Shown one piece after another: positions 1 through 11,929 of a DNA stretch of 64,000 nucleotides (positions within the stretch are counted from its first letter, which is position 1; every line of letters begins with the position of its first letter). The DNA lies in contig JAMDHS010000062.1 of the NCBI GenBank assembly GCA_029717555.1, positions 62,001-126,000 of the forward strand, read 5' to 3'. The stretch is from Peribolospora baueri (Eukaryota; Basidiomycota; Peribolosporomycetes; Peribolosporales; Peribolosporaceae). Both the position numbers and the translations under genes were made by a program. The notes under the pieces were generated by a model. That model was given only the letters and a program-made list of their open reading frames with translations, ran no database searches and was not told the origin of the DNA.

Positions 1-841
1 CCGACATCGCTCACCACCGCATCCAGATCTACCACGCCCCAGTCTACGATAATGAGGATGAGGAGACGATTGCGGAGAACGAGGAAATTGTCGTGAGTGT
101 CCGTCGCATCGGCGGATCAATTGAGCGGCGGAGCCGTTCGTAACGGTCCGTTGAATGCCCTCTTTCTGCCCGTCTCCCCTTCCCGCAGCGTAAGATTCCC
201 TTCGCCATCGTCGGCTCGGACCGCGAGGTGGACACTCCTGACGGCAGGCGAGTGCGTGGCCGTAGCTACCCGTGGGGCGTGATCGAGGTGGACGACGAGG
301 ACCACTGCGACTTTGTCAAGCTGCGTCAGATGCTCATTCGCACGCACATGGAGGAGCTCAAGGAGTATACCAATGACGTGCTCTACGAGAACTACCGCTC
401 CGAGAAGCTCCTCGCCATGGGTGTCACCCAGGACCACTCCGTTTTCAAGGAGGTCAACCCGGCTGCCAAGATGGCCGAGGAGCGCGCGCTCCACGAGGCC
501 AAGCTGGCCAAGATGGAGTCGGAGATGAAGCTCGTCTTCCAGCAGAAGGTCATGGAGAAGGAGGCCAAGCTGAAACAGTCCGAGGAGGAGCTCTACGCGC
601 GCCACCGCGAGATGAAGGACGCGCTCGAGAAGCAGAGGCTCGAGCTCGAAGACCGCAAGAGGCGCCTCGAGTCGGGCAGGCCTTTGACCCCGGAGAAGGT
701 GAGAGCTGACCAGGCGGCGCAGTCTTGGTGGCCTGTTGTTCGTCGGGCGTAGGGCGGCCAACTGACACCGTCATTCATCTTCGTGTCCCCTTCGTCTCAC
801 AGTCCGGCAAGAAGAAGGGCGGCTTCTCTCTCCGTGGATGA
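1..841 (+). CDS. CDC3: Septin, Cdc3-type likely (3' part only)
   Basis: C-terminal part of a septin, a filament-forming GTPase of the bud neck, septum and cortex. Exons are 1..92, 189..698 and 803..841; all junctions are in phase and give 212 residues. Exon 2 starts with KIPFAIVGS, then [13 protein letters not shown] and the septin-unique stretch [17 protein letters not shown]; the TGC of the last part precedes a long charged coiled coil ([18 protein letters not shown]) typical of septin C-termini. The GTP-binding P-loop lies upstream of the window. The protein ends in a short basic tail [12 protein letters not shown] encoded by a 39-nt last exon. The coiled-coil spacing and the LYENYR motif look closest to the Cdc3/SEPT7 group, but Cdc11-type is not excluded, so the symbol is provisional while the septin call is firm. 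Confidence 0.9.
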
Positions 842-1862
842 GCGATGTCTTGACGCCGTTAAAACGTCTCTACCGACTGTCCACGCTTTCAGCATCTATT
901 TACCTCGACGCTTCTCTCGTTTTCCATCGGTTGATACCATGTCGCGCCGCGTTGCCTTGCGTCGCGTGTGCGACACCCCCACCCACCCTGACTTCCCCGT
1001 TTCTCGGGTGCGGACGTTCGCCATTCCTCTCTTTCACCTTCTTGATTTCCGTCTGTCCTTCGACGTTTCCTTTCCTAATTTCTGGTCTCCCCGTCGGAAG
1101 ATCGCATGGCGCTTTTTCCACCTCTCGCTCGTTTACCCTCTCTTCGTTTCACTTTCCTTTTCCCCTTTGGGACCGGAAGGCTCTCGGTTCGTTCATCAAT
1201 CATGGACGGCTTCTCCTTCATCGTCTCTGTCCGGGCCGGATTGGCCACGTACTCCATATCATGTCTCCTACCATTCCTCCATCCTATCTGGTCGAGCTCC
1301 GTCGCGGCGTGGACCGTGGCTCGTGACCGGTGACCGGCCGTGGTTGGTAGAACGGACGGAAGGATGGATGTACCGTCCACGCTTTCCTCGTCCTCTCCCC
1401 TTCTCTCCTAGTTCCCCTCCTTGACGTGCACCCCACGCCGCCGTTCCTTCTTTCGTCAGTCCTCGTCTGGAACCTCGCGCCTGTCTCTTCCCTCCCTCCC
1501 GTTCTCTTCGTTTCCCCCTCCCTCCTCCAGTCTCTTTCTCTTTCTCGTCTCCCCAGCGTCTGTCATGTCTTGTCCTGTTTCCTCCGCCCTCTCTCATCCC
1601 AGTCTTCTTCGTGTCTGTCATGGAAAGGAAAAATCCTCCGTTTCTCTACACCTCCCACTGCAGATGCTGTTGAGCACCTCGGGCGACTGAGACGGGGTTT
1701 GCTGCGGCAATCACTTTCTTCTCGGCTACAGCGACTTCGACCACCGACGTCGTTGCTCATCCGCTTTCCATCTCTTTCCTCCTTTTCCTCCATTCTCTCC
1801 TCCACCATTTCCGCTTCCCACTGGCGTCGGTCGCTCGACGCCACGCCCTACCAACGACCGCG
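842..1862. other. Intergenic, pyrimidine-rich upstream region
   Basis: About 1 kb between the septin stop and the uL6m start. The + strand is strongly C/T-rich, as in promoters of this genome, most clearly at 1440-1560 and 1760-1830. Open frames here have no recognisable protein content and I see no gene. Confidence 0.5.
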
Positions 1863-2890
1863 ATGGCCACCCTGCGCACCATCGGTTCATGGGCGCTCCG
1901 AGCGTCTCCAACGGCCTGCTCCCTGACCTCCTCCGCCACGTCTTGCCCCCTCTCCTACCGAACTCAAATACGCTCCTCCCACATCGGCTCCATGCCCATC
2001 CAATTCACCCCTTCCGTTGTATCCCTTCGCCTCTCCTCCGACCCCCCCCCGCGGCCCAATCCTTCCCGCCCGTTGCCCCCGGCGATGCGCGAGGCGACAA
2101 GCCTCATCGTCGAGGGACCCAAGGGCACGCAGACCGTCCCGATCCAGCCTTTTGTGCGGATCGAGTTTGAAGGGCAGGGGAATGGATCAGAGACGGGGAC
2201 GGGGACGGGGACGGGGACGGACGGTGCGCCGTCCAAGTTGACCTTGAGCGTCGTCGACCCGAGCGAGCGCATCCAACGGTCCGTCTGGGGCCTCACGCGT
2301 GCGCTCATCGCCAACGCCGTCGAGGGCGTCCAGAACAAACATTCCAAAGTGCTTCGGCTCGTCGGCGTTGGGTACAGGGCGGGCGTTGAGGAGGATTTGT
2401 CGGCCGTCGTGCCCGGCAGCGCCGAGGCAGCAGCGCTGGCGGAAGGAGCAAATGGAGCGAAGCGCAAGAGGGAACGCCTGAACCTCAAGCTCGGCTACGC
2501 TCACCCCGTGCTCATTCCCATCCCCGCCGACATCTCCGTCACCACGCCCCAGCCGACGCGAATCATACTCAAGGGCGTTGACAAGCAAAGATTGGGCGAG
2601 TTTGCGGCGAGGATCAGGGCTTGGAGGCCGCCTGAGCCTTACAAGGTGCGTCTGCGGGACAAGGTGGAGAAGGCCCTGACTGACCGACTGATTGACCTTG
2701 ACCTGACGTGTACTGTTCTGTCCCGTCTTTTCCTCCCCATTCCGGACTGGCTTGCTCCGACCTACCCTCCCCGGCCGCTCCCCTCCGTCTCTTTCGACCG
2801 CCCTCGACCCGGCTCGTGAACGGCGGACAGGGCAAAGGCATCTTCATCGATGATGAGACGATCAAGCTGCGCGCTACGAGGAAAAAGTGA
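1863..2890 (+). CDS. MRPL6: Mitochondrial large-subunit ribosomal protein uL6m
   Basis: Component of the mitochondrial 54S subunit, positioned near the GTPase-associated and sarcin-ricin region in uL6 proteins generally. Exons 1863..2645 and 2831..2890 join in phase 0 and give 280 residues. The N-terminus (MATLRTIGSWALRASP) is basic and Ser/Ala-rich, fitting a mitochondrial presequence. The uL6 core is seen in the ANAVEGVQ segment, the hallmark GVGYRAG, and the C-terminal PPEPYKGKGI that the splice rebuilds exactly. It is longer than bacterial L6 because of the presequence and two insertions: a Gly-Thr run around residues 112-120 encoded by a GGGGAC microsatellite (2190-2220), and an Ala/Lys-rich loop near residue 185. 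It ends convergently with the kinase gene at 3687. Confidence 0.9.
2190..2220 (+). repeat. (ACGGGG)n microsatellite inside the uL6m gene
   Basis: Perfect hexamer repeat, about five units, encoding alternating Gly-Thr. It stays in frame, so length change by whole units would be tolerated. Confidence 0.8.
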
Positions 2891-3686
2891 ACGAACGGGA
2901 CATCCCAGCCCGGCGGCTACAGTCAGGATTGCGTCGCTAGGAGGGGGATGGGGGTGGTGTTCTTTATTTTCTTTTGTCAACTTAGAGACAGGCGAGCCCG
3001 CCGATCACTTCGTTGGCGGGGTCGGCGACGTTAAAGACGTTCGACATGCGGCGAATAGACGTCTTCTTCGCCCGGTCAGACGGCGTGTGTGTGTGTGTGT
3101 GCTGGAAACAGACGTCGGTCGACTCGGAACGAAGAAACAAAAGAGGCGGACCGGGCCGAAAACAAAGTCCCCATTGGTCAGGTCACAGAGAGAGAAGGAG
3201 CGAGCAAGTTAGACGTACATGCGGGACGGACGGATTGGGAAACAAGGACGGACTGGACTGGACTGGGAGGAGGGGGGGCACAGCGTAGCGTAGCGTAACG
3301 TAACAGGGCGTCTACCGCACAACGTGATCGAACCGGTCGAAAGGGAAGCGATGGGGGATGACGGTCGGAGTGTTGGAGTGTGTGAGGGCAAGAGGGGTAA
3401 AGACGGGGGGTGAGGCGATCGAAACGAGGGCGAGGGAGAAATGGAAAAAGGAGAGGATCAGAAGCTGGCCGGGGGGAGGACCGTCTGAGACGAGGTTCGA
3501 AGGGCTCGGAGACGACGAGAAAGCTACGGCGAGCCAGTGGAATCTTCGCCAGACGAGATGACCCGCGGCCCCCTCGAGACTCCTTCGTCTCGTCTCATAT
3601 CGTCCCACCTTCTGACCCAGCTCAGACAAAAACCGGTCAACATGCCATCCTTCTGTGCACCCGTCTCTCCCCTATGCCCCGTCCTG
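2891..3686. other. Convergent intergenic region with simple repeats
   Basis: Shared 3' flank of uL6m (+) and the CDK gene (-). It contains a (GT)n tract at about 3085-3101 and short GCGTA/ACGTA repeats at about 3282-3305. No gene recognised. Confidence 0.5.
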
Positions 3687-5266
3687 CTAATGCATGTACC
3701 CTCCCAACGGCTGCTGCTTTGCGGCAGCGGCGGCGGCAGCTGCCGCGTGCGCCTGAGCCTGCTGGTGAGCGGCAACGGCCTGGGCGTGCGCGGCAGCGGC
3801 TTGTTGCTGCTGTTGCTGTTGCTGCTGCTGCTGCTGAGCTGCAGCTGCCGCCACTGCTGTCGGGTTGAGCTGAGCCTGCCCGTGGTGCTGATGCTGGGGA
3901 TGAGGGTGGGCGTGAGGCTGAGCAGGTTGGACCGCTGCGGGGGTGGTGAAATACGGGTGGCGAAGTGCCTCTTCAGCCGTGATTCGTTGGGTGGGGTCGA
4001 ATTTCAAGAGCTTCTCTAGAAGGTCGATGGCTGCCGGTTAGGGGGAGTCGGTGCGACGGTGGAACGGTGAGATGGGGTTAAGGAGGCGAATTCGACAAAG
4101 AGCGTTTCGAGTTCAGAGCAGAGAGGAAATGAGATGAGCAAGACGTTATCAACAAGAACACAGAGCAAGCATGTTGACTGCTTGCTCAGAGCCCCTTTCG
4201 CAAACTCACCGAGGGGGTGCGCTTTCGGGAAGATTTGCTGGAAAGGAATCTTTGGCATTCGCGCGAATGGCCGGAGCTGAATTTCGGGCTGTCATGGCGG
4301 ATTTCGGAAATGCAGGTTGTGTCAGAGGCCGGCTAACGTCCCAATCGACCGCGGCGGCGACCACTTCGCGTCGGTGGCGTTCCTCCTCGTCCCTGCACAC
4401 TCACCGAGTCATTCGTCAGTTTTCGCAACGTTGCCTCATCCGGGGTGCCAAGGATGCGCAAGATCTGGTTGAGCTGGTCGTTGTTGTCCCGACCACGGAA
4501 GAGAGGCACGCCGCTGATCATCTCGGCCATGATGCACCCAGCGCTCCATACGTCAATGCTGGTGCTGTATGTCCTGCTTCCGAGCAAAACATCAGGGGCG
4601 CGGTACCAGAGCGTGACGACCTCGTTGCTGAACGTGTTGACGGGGATGCCGAAGGCGCGAGCGAGGCCAAAGTCGGCGAGCTTGAGCTCCCCTCGCTTGT
4701 TGATGAGCAAGTTCTGGGGCTTGAGGTCGCGGTGGAGGATGCGGTTCTCGTGGCAAAAGGCGGTGCCCTTGAGAAGCTGGTACATGAAGGATCTGACGGT
4801 GATAGGGTCGAGTGCGCCGCGGTCTCCGTGGATGTCCATGTACTTCTTGAGGTCCTGCTCCATGTACTCGAAGACGAGCATGAGCTTGGACTCTGTGTGA
4901 ATGACGTCGTGAAGCCGCACGATGTTCTGATGTCGGAGCTCCTTCATGAGCGAGATCTCGCGGATGGCCGTCGATGGGGTGCCCTCCTCCGAGTCGAGGT
5001 GGATCTCTTTGAGCGCGACGATCTCATTCGTGATGCGGCTTCGACCCTGGAGACGAAGGGAGACGGTTCGTGATGAGTCAAGACGCCCCCGGCGGTTCTT
5101 CCCCAGGCATTGCTTTGCCTGCTCCTCTCCCTGACATCTCCCTCCGGCTCCTTCGTCGCCCCTGCCCTCTCCTCTCCGTGTTTCCGACCCGTCGGGCAGT
5201 CGCTCTCACCTTGAAGACCGTCGCGTAGGTGCCCTCGCCGAGCTTCTCGAGTTGGGTATAATTCAT
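3687..5266 (-). CDS. PHO85: PHO85-type cyclin-dependent kinase with Q/A/H-rich tail
   Basis: Ser/Thr kinase that in yeasts partners Pcl/Pho80 cyclins to control phosphate response, polarity and metabolism. Exons on the - strand: 5266..5210, 5046..4405, 4288..4210, 4030..3687; phases agree and give 373 residues. Visible: Gly-loop [10 protein letters not shown] (10-19), the cyclin-binding helix PSTAIRE (43-49), catalytic [11 protein letters not shown], and T-loop [30 protein letters not shown] is a Pho85/Cdk5 signature not found in Cdc28. The kinase ends near [18 protein letters not shown]. About 90 further residues are a Q-, A- and H-rich low-complexity tail including a run of 12 glutamines, far longer than the yeast protein's end. 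Divergent from UTP5, 394 bp apart. Confidence 0.95.
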
Positions 5267-5660
5267 GGCGAGCTGACCGTCCGTCTCAGTCCTCCTTGAG
5301 GGGCTCGAGAAGAAAAGAGGGGGGGAGGGAGGAAGAAAGGATGAGACGAAGAGGACGAGCGACGAGGATGGGTGTGATTTCCGCCGACTTCTCTCCACCA
5401 CAACGTTCCACCCCGTCCGTGCATTCCAGACGCAGCTGCTCCGACTGCGGCTCAACACCACGTGGACGACCTCGCACAACAAAGCCCATCCACGTGGCCG
5501 TGGGAAACAGAGACCGGCCGCAGCTTTTGCGTGAGGCTCTTCTTGAGCGAGCAGCGCGAAGAACGGTCGGGATGGAGAGAGGAAAGCTGAGCAGAGCAGA
5601 GCAAACGGTCGACGTCGACTTGTCTTCGCCCGTCCTCACCATCTCTACTCGCCGCCCACC
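5267..5660. promoter_or_regulatory. Shared promoter of PHO85 (-) and UTP5 (+)
   Basis: 394 bp between two divergent start codons, so both promoters and 5' UTRs must lie here. C/T-rich on the side reading into UTP5. I see no clear TATA box. Confidence 0.55.
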
Positions 5661-8600
5661 ATGGCCCCCAAGCGAGGTCATTCTCAGAAGCACAACACCC
5701 GCCCGGCGGCCACGTCCTCCTTCTCTGCCGCCTCCAATCCCGCCGCATCTGCGTCCACCTCCAACATCCTCTCCGCCTACTCGCCCTCGGCCGCCCTCTT
5801 CGCCCTCGTCACTCTCGCCGTGGATAAGCACCGCGTACGTATATATGACTCTTCTGCTCTATCTGGAGCGTCATCGGCGGCCGGAAGCGGTACGCTTGGT
5901 CAGGCCGTCGCCGACTATGTGATTCCGGACGCGAGATGCGCCTCCCTCGCTTGGGGCTCGTACCCGTCCGCCACGAGCACCCCGACCGAGACGCCTAATT
6001 CGAAGAAACGCAAGAAGGACGGAAAGGAAGCAGCTGCTCCCAAGGCTTCTTCCAGCGCTTCCTCCCCCGCTGTGCCTGTTCTCGCCCTCGGCTTGTCCAA
6101 TGGCTCAGTTCACCTCTTCTCGCCTTCCCACGGCCGCGTGCTCCGAGTGCTGGGTCATCCCAGTGCGACGACTCCCGTCACCGGCGTCGCTTTCTCCGAC
6201 GAGCATGTACCGGGAGCCGCCAAGGTGTGGACAAGCAGCGAGGACGGCGTCGTGCGGTCGTGGTCGCTTGGAACGCACAGGAGCGACGAGCCGGAGGTGG
6301 TACACCGGCATAAGCCGGATGACCGAACGTCCGTGCGGACGCTCTCTTTAAGGCCATGCGCCGACCCTTCGACGACGACGACGACGACCCAGTTGCTTGC
6401 GGCACATCACTCTATCAAGCTGCTCTCCTTTTCCTCCGCATCGGCAGCACCGCGTACGCTAGCTACTTTCACGGGACACGCTTCTCCTCTCACTCGAATG
6501 GTGTGGCTTCCTCCCGCACCCGGCTCTACCAAGCCCACACGATTCGTCTCAGCAGCAGAAGGGGATCGAGTGGCCTATCTTTGGGAAATTCCTTCAGTCT
6601 CGGACGAGGACAAGGACGAATCCGGCGTCAAATCGGTGGTTCGAGAAGGCAGGACGATCGCCAACATCCCGGCCGACGCCGAGATCCGTCACTTGGCAGT
6701 CGCTCCTTCTCCATCGGCAGGCGGGGCAGAGACTTTGCTCGTGCTCACGCAAGAAGGCGACGTCTCCCTCTTTGCTCTACCTTTGTACAGCGACATGACT
6801 GCGTCGTCGACTAAGACCTCGAGTCCGAAGAAGAAGTCAGCCATTCCGACGCTCAAGGCTGCCTCTTCTCTCAAACTCTCCCTCGTCTCTTCCTCCTCTT
6901 CTCCCTCCAAGCAGAAGAAAGGGTCGGACGTCGTCACCTCGACAGCGAATGATGTTGCCGACACAATCGTCTTGGACGCGACGTTTACATCCCAGTCTGG
7001 CACCGGAGACTCAAATCAGCTGCAGCGTCTCGCTTTTGTGCGGCTCGTTCGAGGTGCAAAGCCCGTGTTCGAAAGTGTTGCCTTCCGGGACGCTGAGACC
7101 GGCGCCTATGTGCCTTCTATCGATGTGACGAGGAGGAAGATGGGGGGAGGTGTGTTGGTTGATACGGGTGATGAGGACTCGTTGGGAGACGTGAGTGGTT
7201 TTGGCTTGCCCTATTCCTCGTTCGGTCTTCCCTCTATCCTGAAACACGAACTCGCCTTTTTTCACTGATTGTTCTCACAACAGGCCGCGAAACTCCAGCG
7301 GTACAGCGAGCCGGCCAAGTCTTCCGTACGAACCGGCCTCGATGTCTCTTCGGCAGCGGCGTTCAAAGGCGACGGCGCAGTGTTTGACGACGCTGACCTC
7401 GCCGCTGCGATGGGCGGTGCGGAGGAGCAGGCGGAGCTGGATCCGAACGACCTGGACTCGACGGAGCCTACGCTCGCGCAGAGGCTCAGAGGCCTCGCTG
7501 TCCAGCATGGCGAGGGTAAAAAAGGGGCGAGCGAAGACAGTGGAGAGGGAGAAGAGGATGATGAAAGGGAAGGAGACGAGGATACGTCAGGTAGACGGAG
7601 AAGACGTCACTCATCCTCAGCCATCGCCCCCGCCCCCACGGCTTCATTGGCCCACACGCTCACCCAAGCCCTCCACTCTGGCGACTCTACGCTCCTCTCT
7701 AGCTGCCTCGTCCATTCGGAGCCCTCGCTAGTTCGCAACACCGTCAAGCGCCTCCCTGGTCCGCTGGTCGTGAGGCTCTTGGAGGCTTGCGTGGAGAGGA
7801 TGTCGCACGGGGGCGTGAAGAGCAAAGGTGCTTTGGGCACGGGCAGGGCGAGGGGCTTGATAGAGTGGGTGAGACAGTGCTTGGTATGTCATACTGGCTA
7901 TCTTATGACTGTGAGTAGCGGGAATTTGCTCGAGCTTTCGCGGCCTCGTCGCAACCGGATGAACTCCGAAGTTTTGACCGTCTTTCCCTACGACCTTGCA
8001 GCTGCCCAGCCTTGTCACCCGCCTCTCCCACCTCCACACGGCCCTCTCATCGCGCCTATCGACTCACGACCGCCTTCTTTCTCTCAATGGCCGACTCGAG
8101 CTCGTTCTCTCCCAGATCGACCTCCGATCTCACTACGCTCCCAGCCTCGGTGGTGCGCAGGTCAGCGCATCGCTGCGGTCTGGTGGTGGCAGGGCCGCCA
8201 GGCGGAGGAAGGGTAAGGCTGCCGCCGGTGGTGGTGGTAATGAAGGATTGGAGGGGCCAGGGCCGGCAAAATACGTAGAGGGGGAGAGCTCAAGCAGTGA
8301 GAGCGAAGGGGACATGGAGGTGGATGGCGAAGGGGAGGGTATGGATGTTGAGGATGCGAGCGAGACGGGTAGCATTGAGGATGTGGCTTTGGGCGGGGAT
8401 GAAGAGGAGGACGAGGAGGATGTAGATTTGGATTTGGAGGATGAGGAGGACGATGAAGGTGAGCTGAATGGAGTCTGGTCGGCCGTGTTCTTTTTTTTCT
8501 CTTTGGTCCTCTTTCCTCCTCTCTTCTGGATAATAACTGATCATCGGACGGCCATCGTCTCTCTCTGTCTCTCTGACTCTCCCGCCCATGTCGCATCGCC

Positions 8601-8756
8601 CTTGACGTGCACGCCTTGGCAGACGATGATGACGAAGATGAAGACGAGGACGAGGACGAGGAGGAAGACGACGAGGGCCGTCCTAACGGCTTCCTCGAAC
8701 TCGAGGCTTCAGAGGAGGACGAAGGCGATTCAGACGAGGAGGAGGAGGAGGAATAG
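5661..8756 (+). CDS. UTP5: t-UTP/UTP-A nucleolar protein UTP5 (WDR43)
   Basis: Subunit of the UTP-A subcomplex of the small-subunit processome, which binds the 5' external spacer and supports rDNA transcription. Exons 5661..7190, 7284..7883, 8002..8458, 8623..8756; phases agree, 906 residues. The N-terminal 450 residues read as WD40 blades (VLALGLSNGSVHLFS, WTSSEDGVVRSWSL, TFTGHASPLTRMVWL). A linker with TEPTLAQRLRGL leads into the Utp12 domain (about 630-760: TLTQALHSGDSTLLSSCL, RLPGPLVVRLLEACVERM, then HLHTALSSRLSTHDRLLSLN). The tail is very acidic with a Lys/Arg patch before it, ending LELEASEEDEGDSDE plus a Glu run, as usual for this family. The Utp12 domain is split by intron 2. Confidence 0.92.
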
Positions 8757-10374
8757 AATTGAAGTGCTCCTTTCTTCCGTCTGTCGGCGCACCGAACCGA
8801 CCCGCATTGTCTGTCTGTCCCGTCATCCTGGCATTCATGTCGTCATGCTGCAATTTTCACATGTTGTCATCCATTAAGAAGAAGGGCGAGCTCGTCCGAG
8901 TTGCTCCGCTATCGGGTTGCGCGGGATCCATCAGCCCTTGGCGAGAAACGAGCTCAAGGAAGCAAACACAGTGAGAGTTGATGGTCTGCAGCACTCACTG
9001 TGAGAAAAGAGGCCTTGCGCAAGAAAAAGGGGGACGCTGTTCATCAGGTTGGCCGGCTAGACTACATGCGCATGGGAAAGTGATCCCTCCCACCGACGAC
9101 ATCTGCTGGCGCCCGCGCCGCTCGTTGGTCTGAGCAATTAAAGACGATGTCACGGCATTCCTACTGGGCCGGAACGTAGGTCTTGATAAGCTTTAAAGGA
9201 TGGGACTGACAGGAAGGAGGAAGAGATGGTTGGGAGAGACAGGCAGTCCCCGAGGCCTTGTGCGCCGTCCTTCGGCATACGGATTGCTCCAAGCCACCGC
9301 TGGCGCAAAGGACAGGTTCAGGGGGGGAGGGGCGCGCTGGGGCTTGTACTGTGAGCGAGTCTCCGGTACTTGACGACATACGGCCTTCGGAGGGAGACCT
9401 TCAGCCCAAGCACGGCTGGTGGGACTACATCCACACGAGAGGCGATCCTCCTCCATAGAAGCACAAGAGGAGGGCCGAATGAGCACGAGTCGCTCGGGAG
9501 ATCGACCGAGGCAGTTCTCCGCATGGCCAGAACTACGAAGCAATGCGCTAACCGTCGTCGCCCCGGCGAGGATGGTGTCCAGTCCAGCGCCCAGAGGAAT
9601 GGGAACAGAGATAAAACATAATCGATTACGGTTCGACCTTCTAAATCTATTCTAGATGCACACCAAGCGCGATAAGAGTCACCTCTAAGTGAGGACGATA
9701 AGCTGAGCCCATCGAGAGGGGCGAGTAGCGAACGAGAGGCGTTTGAGGGATGGAAATAAAGACAATTGTCGAGGCCACGACGGCCCAGGAGTCGACGGAG
9801 GTTTGTAAACCGAGGCAGGGGAAGACTCGAGTCGAGCCAGGATGATCGGTTGTCCGTTCAAGCTGATATCGGGGTCGCATAGACGGCGACTCAGAGCTAG
9901 AGAAAGTCGACGAATTCCAGTATGCGAACGGGCGGGCAAGGAAGGGGCGAGATAGGTCTGGTGGAAGAGAGGGGTGACCCGCGAGAGGGGGAGGGGGGCG
10001 TGGAAGGCGAGAGCTCGGCTGGAAGTCGAGGCGGCGTTCGCTGATGACCATGGCAAACCACGGGAGTGGGGAGAGAGCGGGAAGAGCCGGCGCTGAGGGA
10101 GGATGGGGAGCGTTGGGAGAGGACTTAAAGAGACATGGCGGGTCTCGCAACGAACCAAAAGATGAGCAATCCTTGAAGGGAACCGGTCCATCATTCTAGA
10201 CGACCATGCTGGACCCTGCATCGTCCTCTTCGACTCTTTGGAAGGCACCGCATTGCTGCGAGCGTTCCAGGCCGACAGCGCGGATTTGTTGAGCAGGGTG
10301 GGTGAAAGTGCAGAGTCTCATAATCAGAGGCCGTAAGAGGGAACGACATGGCCAGAGAGAAGGCAAGGGTAAGG
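8757..10374. other. Long region without a secure gene
   Basis: 1.6 kb between UTP5 and the - strand gene at 10375. The - strand frame 10316..9685 stays open for about 210 codons (Ser/Pro/Leu-rich) and might be a terminal exon of that gene if an alternative splice is used; I could not recognise it. From 8757 to 9680 I see nothing supportable beyond UTP5 3' UTR. Confidence 0.35.
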
Positions 10375-11158
10375 CTATTCGAGGACTCGGCTCACCTGGC
10401 ATGTGACCCATGTCTCCGTCTTGGAGTAGAAAGGCGGCGCGGCGGTGCAGGACAGGCGAGGGATGGAGGTACATTGTGGTCTATTGAGTGTTTTCGCGGG
10501 GGGAACATGGGTAAGCAATCCGTTCGACAACCGCGGGACCTCCTCCCTCCTCCTTCGTCTCGCACTCACCCGTGCACGACCATCCGAGCGTTCCTGGACC
10601 TCCTCATGCTCGGTGCAGGGTCGACCTCGATGACCGTCCCCTCCTCCACCGACATTGGCGTGTCGCCAAACCCCGCCGCCCTCGGACCGTTCTGCAGTGC
10701 GACGTCGACGTCCACGGTGTCAATAACGCCCGAGTGCATTGAGCCGGGGTCCGTAAAAGCGCTGTGTCCGTGAAGATGCTGAGACTGAGGCTCGATGGTG
10801 GGCGGGAAGACGTGAAACGGCCTGTGGGCCTGATGGAAGCCGTCGGGCCCGACCGTCGAAGGGTCGCAATCGACCGTCGTGCTCAACGACGGATCACCCG
10901 CGGACTGAGGAGGGGCGGAAGGAGTGAAGAAGGGCTGGGAGGAAGAGGGAGATGGGGCGGACAAGTTAGGGATGGTTCGTACAGGAGTGTGCGGTTGGGT
11001 GGAGCCCGCTCGCTGACATCCGCCGTTTGTTTCGCTTGACCTCTTCCTTCCTCCGTTCTCGCCCTGCTCACCTTGCGCTTGTTCTCAGCACGCTTGTCGA
11101 GTTCCTCCTCGACGTGCTTCCGCTTGACTCCAACGGCCATCACCATATCGTAGGTCAT
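10375..11158 (-). CDS. Unrecognised spliced gene, low-complexity protein
   Basis: Not recognised. Exons on the - strand 11158..11072, 11012..10570, 10480..10375 join in phase and give 211 residues. The first exon encodes VGVKRKHVEEELDKRAENKRK, a basic charged helix that could act as a nuclear signal or short coiled coil. Exon 2 is Ser/Pro-rich and disordered with an acidic stretch (SVEEGTVIEVDPAPS) and ends RRSRNARMVVHG. The last exon is doubtful: its alternative frame (YLHPSPVLHRRAAFLLQDG, starting at an ATG at 10474) looks more protein-like and would splice at 10396 to 10316, continuing to a stop at 9685. Divergent from a small ORF at 11382. Exons 1-2 are better supported than the 3' end. 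Confidence 0.4.
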
Positions 11159-11381
11159 GGAGGTAGGAGGGCAAGTCGGCACAGCAGCAGCCGGAGGGCA
11201 TTTTTGGCAATCGGACGACGGAAGGGCAGATGACGAGGCGCCGAGCTTGCGGAATGCAGGAGCGGGTTCTGATCAGTTTTCGTCGCACAAGCAAGACATG
11301 TTTTTCTTGCCCGATATGAAAAGCCAGAATTAAAAAAAGGGGGCGGGCGACAGCTTAGAGTCTCGGTCACCGTCCGGGACG

Positions 11382-11690
11382 ATGAGCACGACGGTCCCCG
11401 GGTTGCTCCGCTACAGCGAGGCCCACGCGCTACGCCACGAGCTCAGAGAGGCCGGGATGGGAGACGAGCGGCAGGGGCGCGATACGACCACGCTCAGGGT
11501 CTACGATCAAGGACTCGGAGATGTCGTCGAGATCGGCAATGTTATCTATCTATCACTCCCCGGGACTCTCCGAGACGACGACGCCGCGCTCGACGACATT
11601 GACGCCGTACCCCCGACCTTGCATTCGATCCTCGCCTCGCCTCGCCTCGACTTGCAAACGTATGATGGCCTCCCTGCCGGGGGCGTCTGA
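11382..11690 (+). CDS. Small orphan ORF, 102 aa
   Basis: Single-exon frame with ATG 223 bp from the divergent start at 11158. The sequence (MSTTVPGLLRYSEAHALRHE, later GLGDVVEIGNVIYLSLPG) has no repeats and looks like a folded acidic protein rather than a GC-rich chance frame. No domain, signal peptide or membrane segment is seen. It may be a short real gene or the first exon of a longer one, since a possible donor GTAAGC lies just after the stop. Confidence 0.4.
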   Translation: MSTTVPGLLRYSEAHALRHELREAGMGDERQGRDTTTLRVYDQGLGDVVEIGNVIYLSLPGTLRDDDAALDDIDAVPPTLHSILASPRLDLQTYDGLPAGGV

Positions 11691-11929
11691 GCGATTGCCG
11701 TGTAATCTTTATAGGTAAGCTCAGCTCACGGAGGCTCGAGACGATCTGTCCGGCTTGTCTTCCTTGTGTCCTCCGTCACCTCGTCCCTTGCTACGAGCGC
11801 GCCGCACGTGATCGCTCGTCGTCGGCTGCTTCGGCAAGCAGGCTCTCCGGACGGCCAACGTGACTGGCTAAACTGTGAGCTGAGGTTTATTGACAGGTAG
11901 CGGGAGCGTCGGGGTTCATACAGATTCCT
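11691..11929. other. Spacer before the element fossil
   Basis: No gene seen. Contains a CACGTG box at 11805-11810. Confidence 0.3.

Noticed and set aside
783-1690. Several overlapping plus-strand ORFs after the septin
   Set aside because: Ser/Pro/Phe/Leu-rich translations of a pyrimidine tract, no conserved content.
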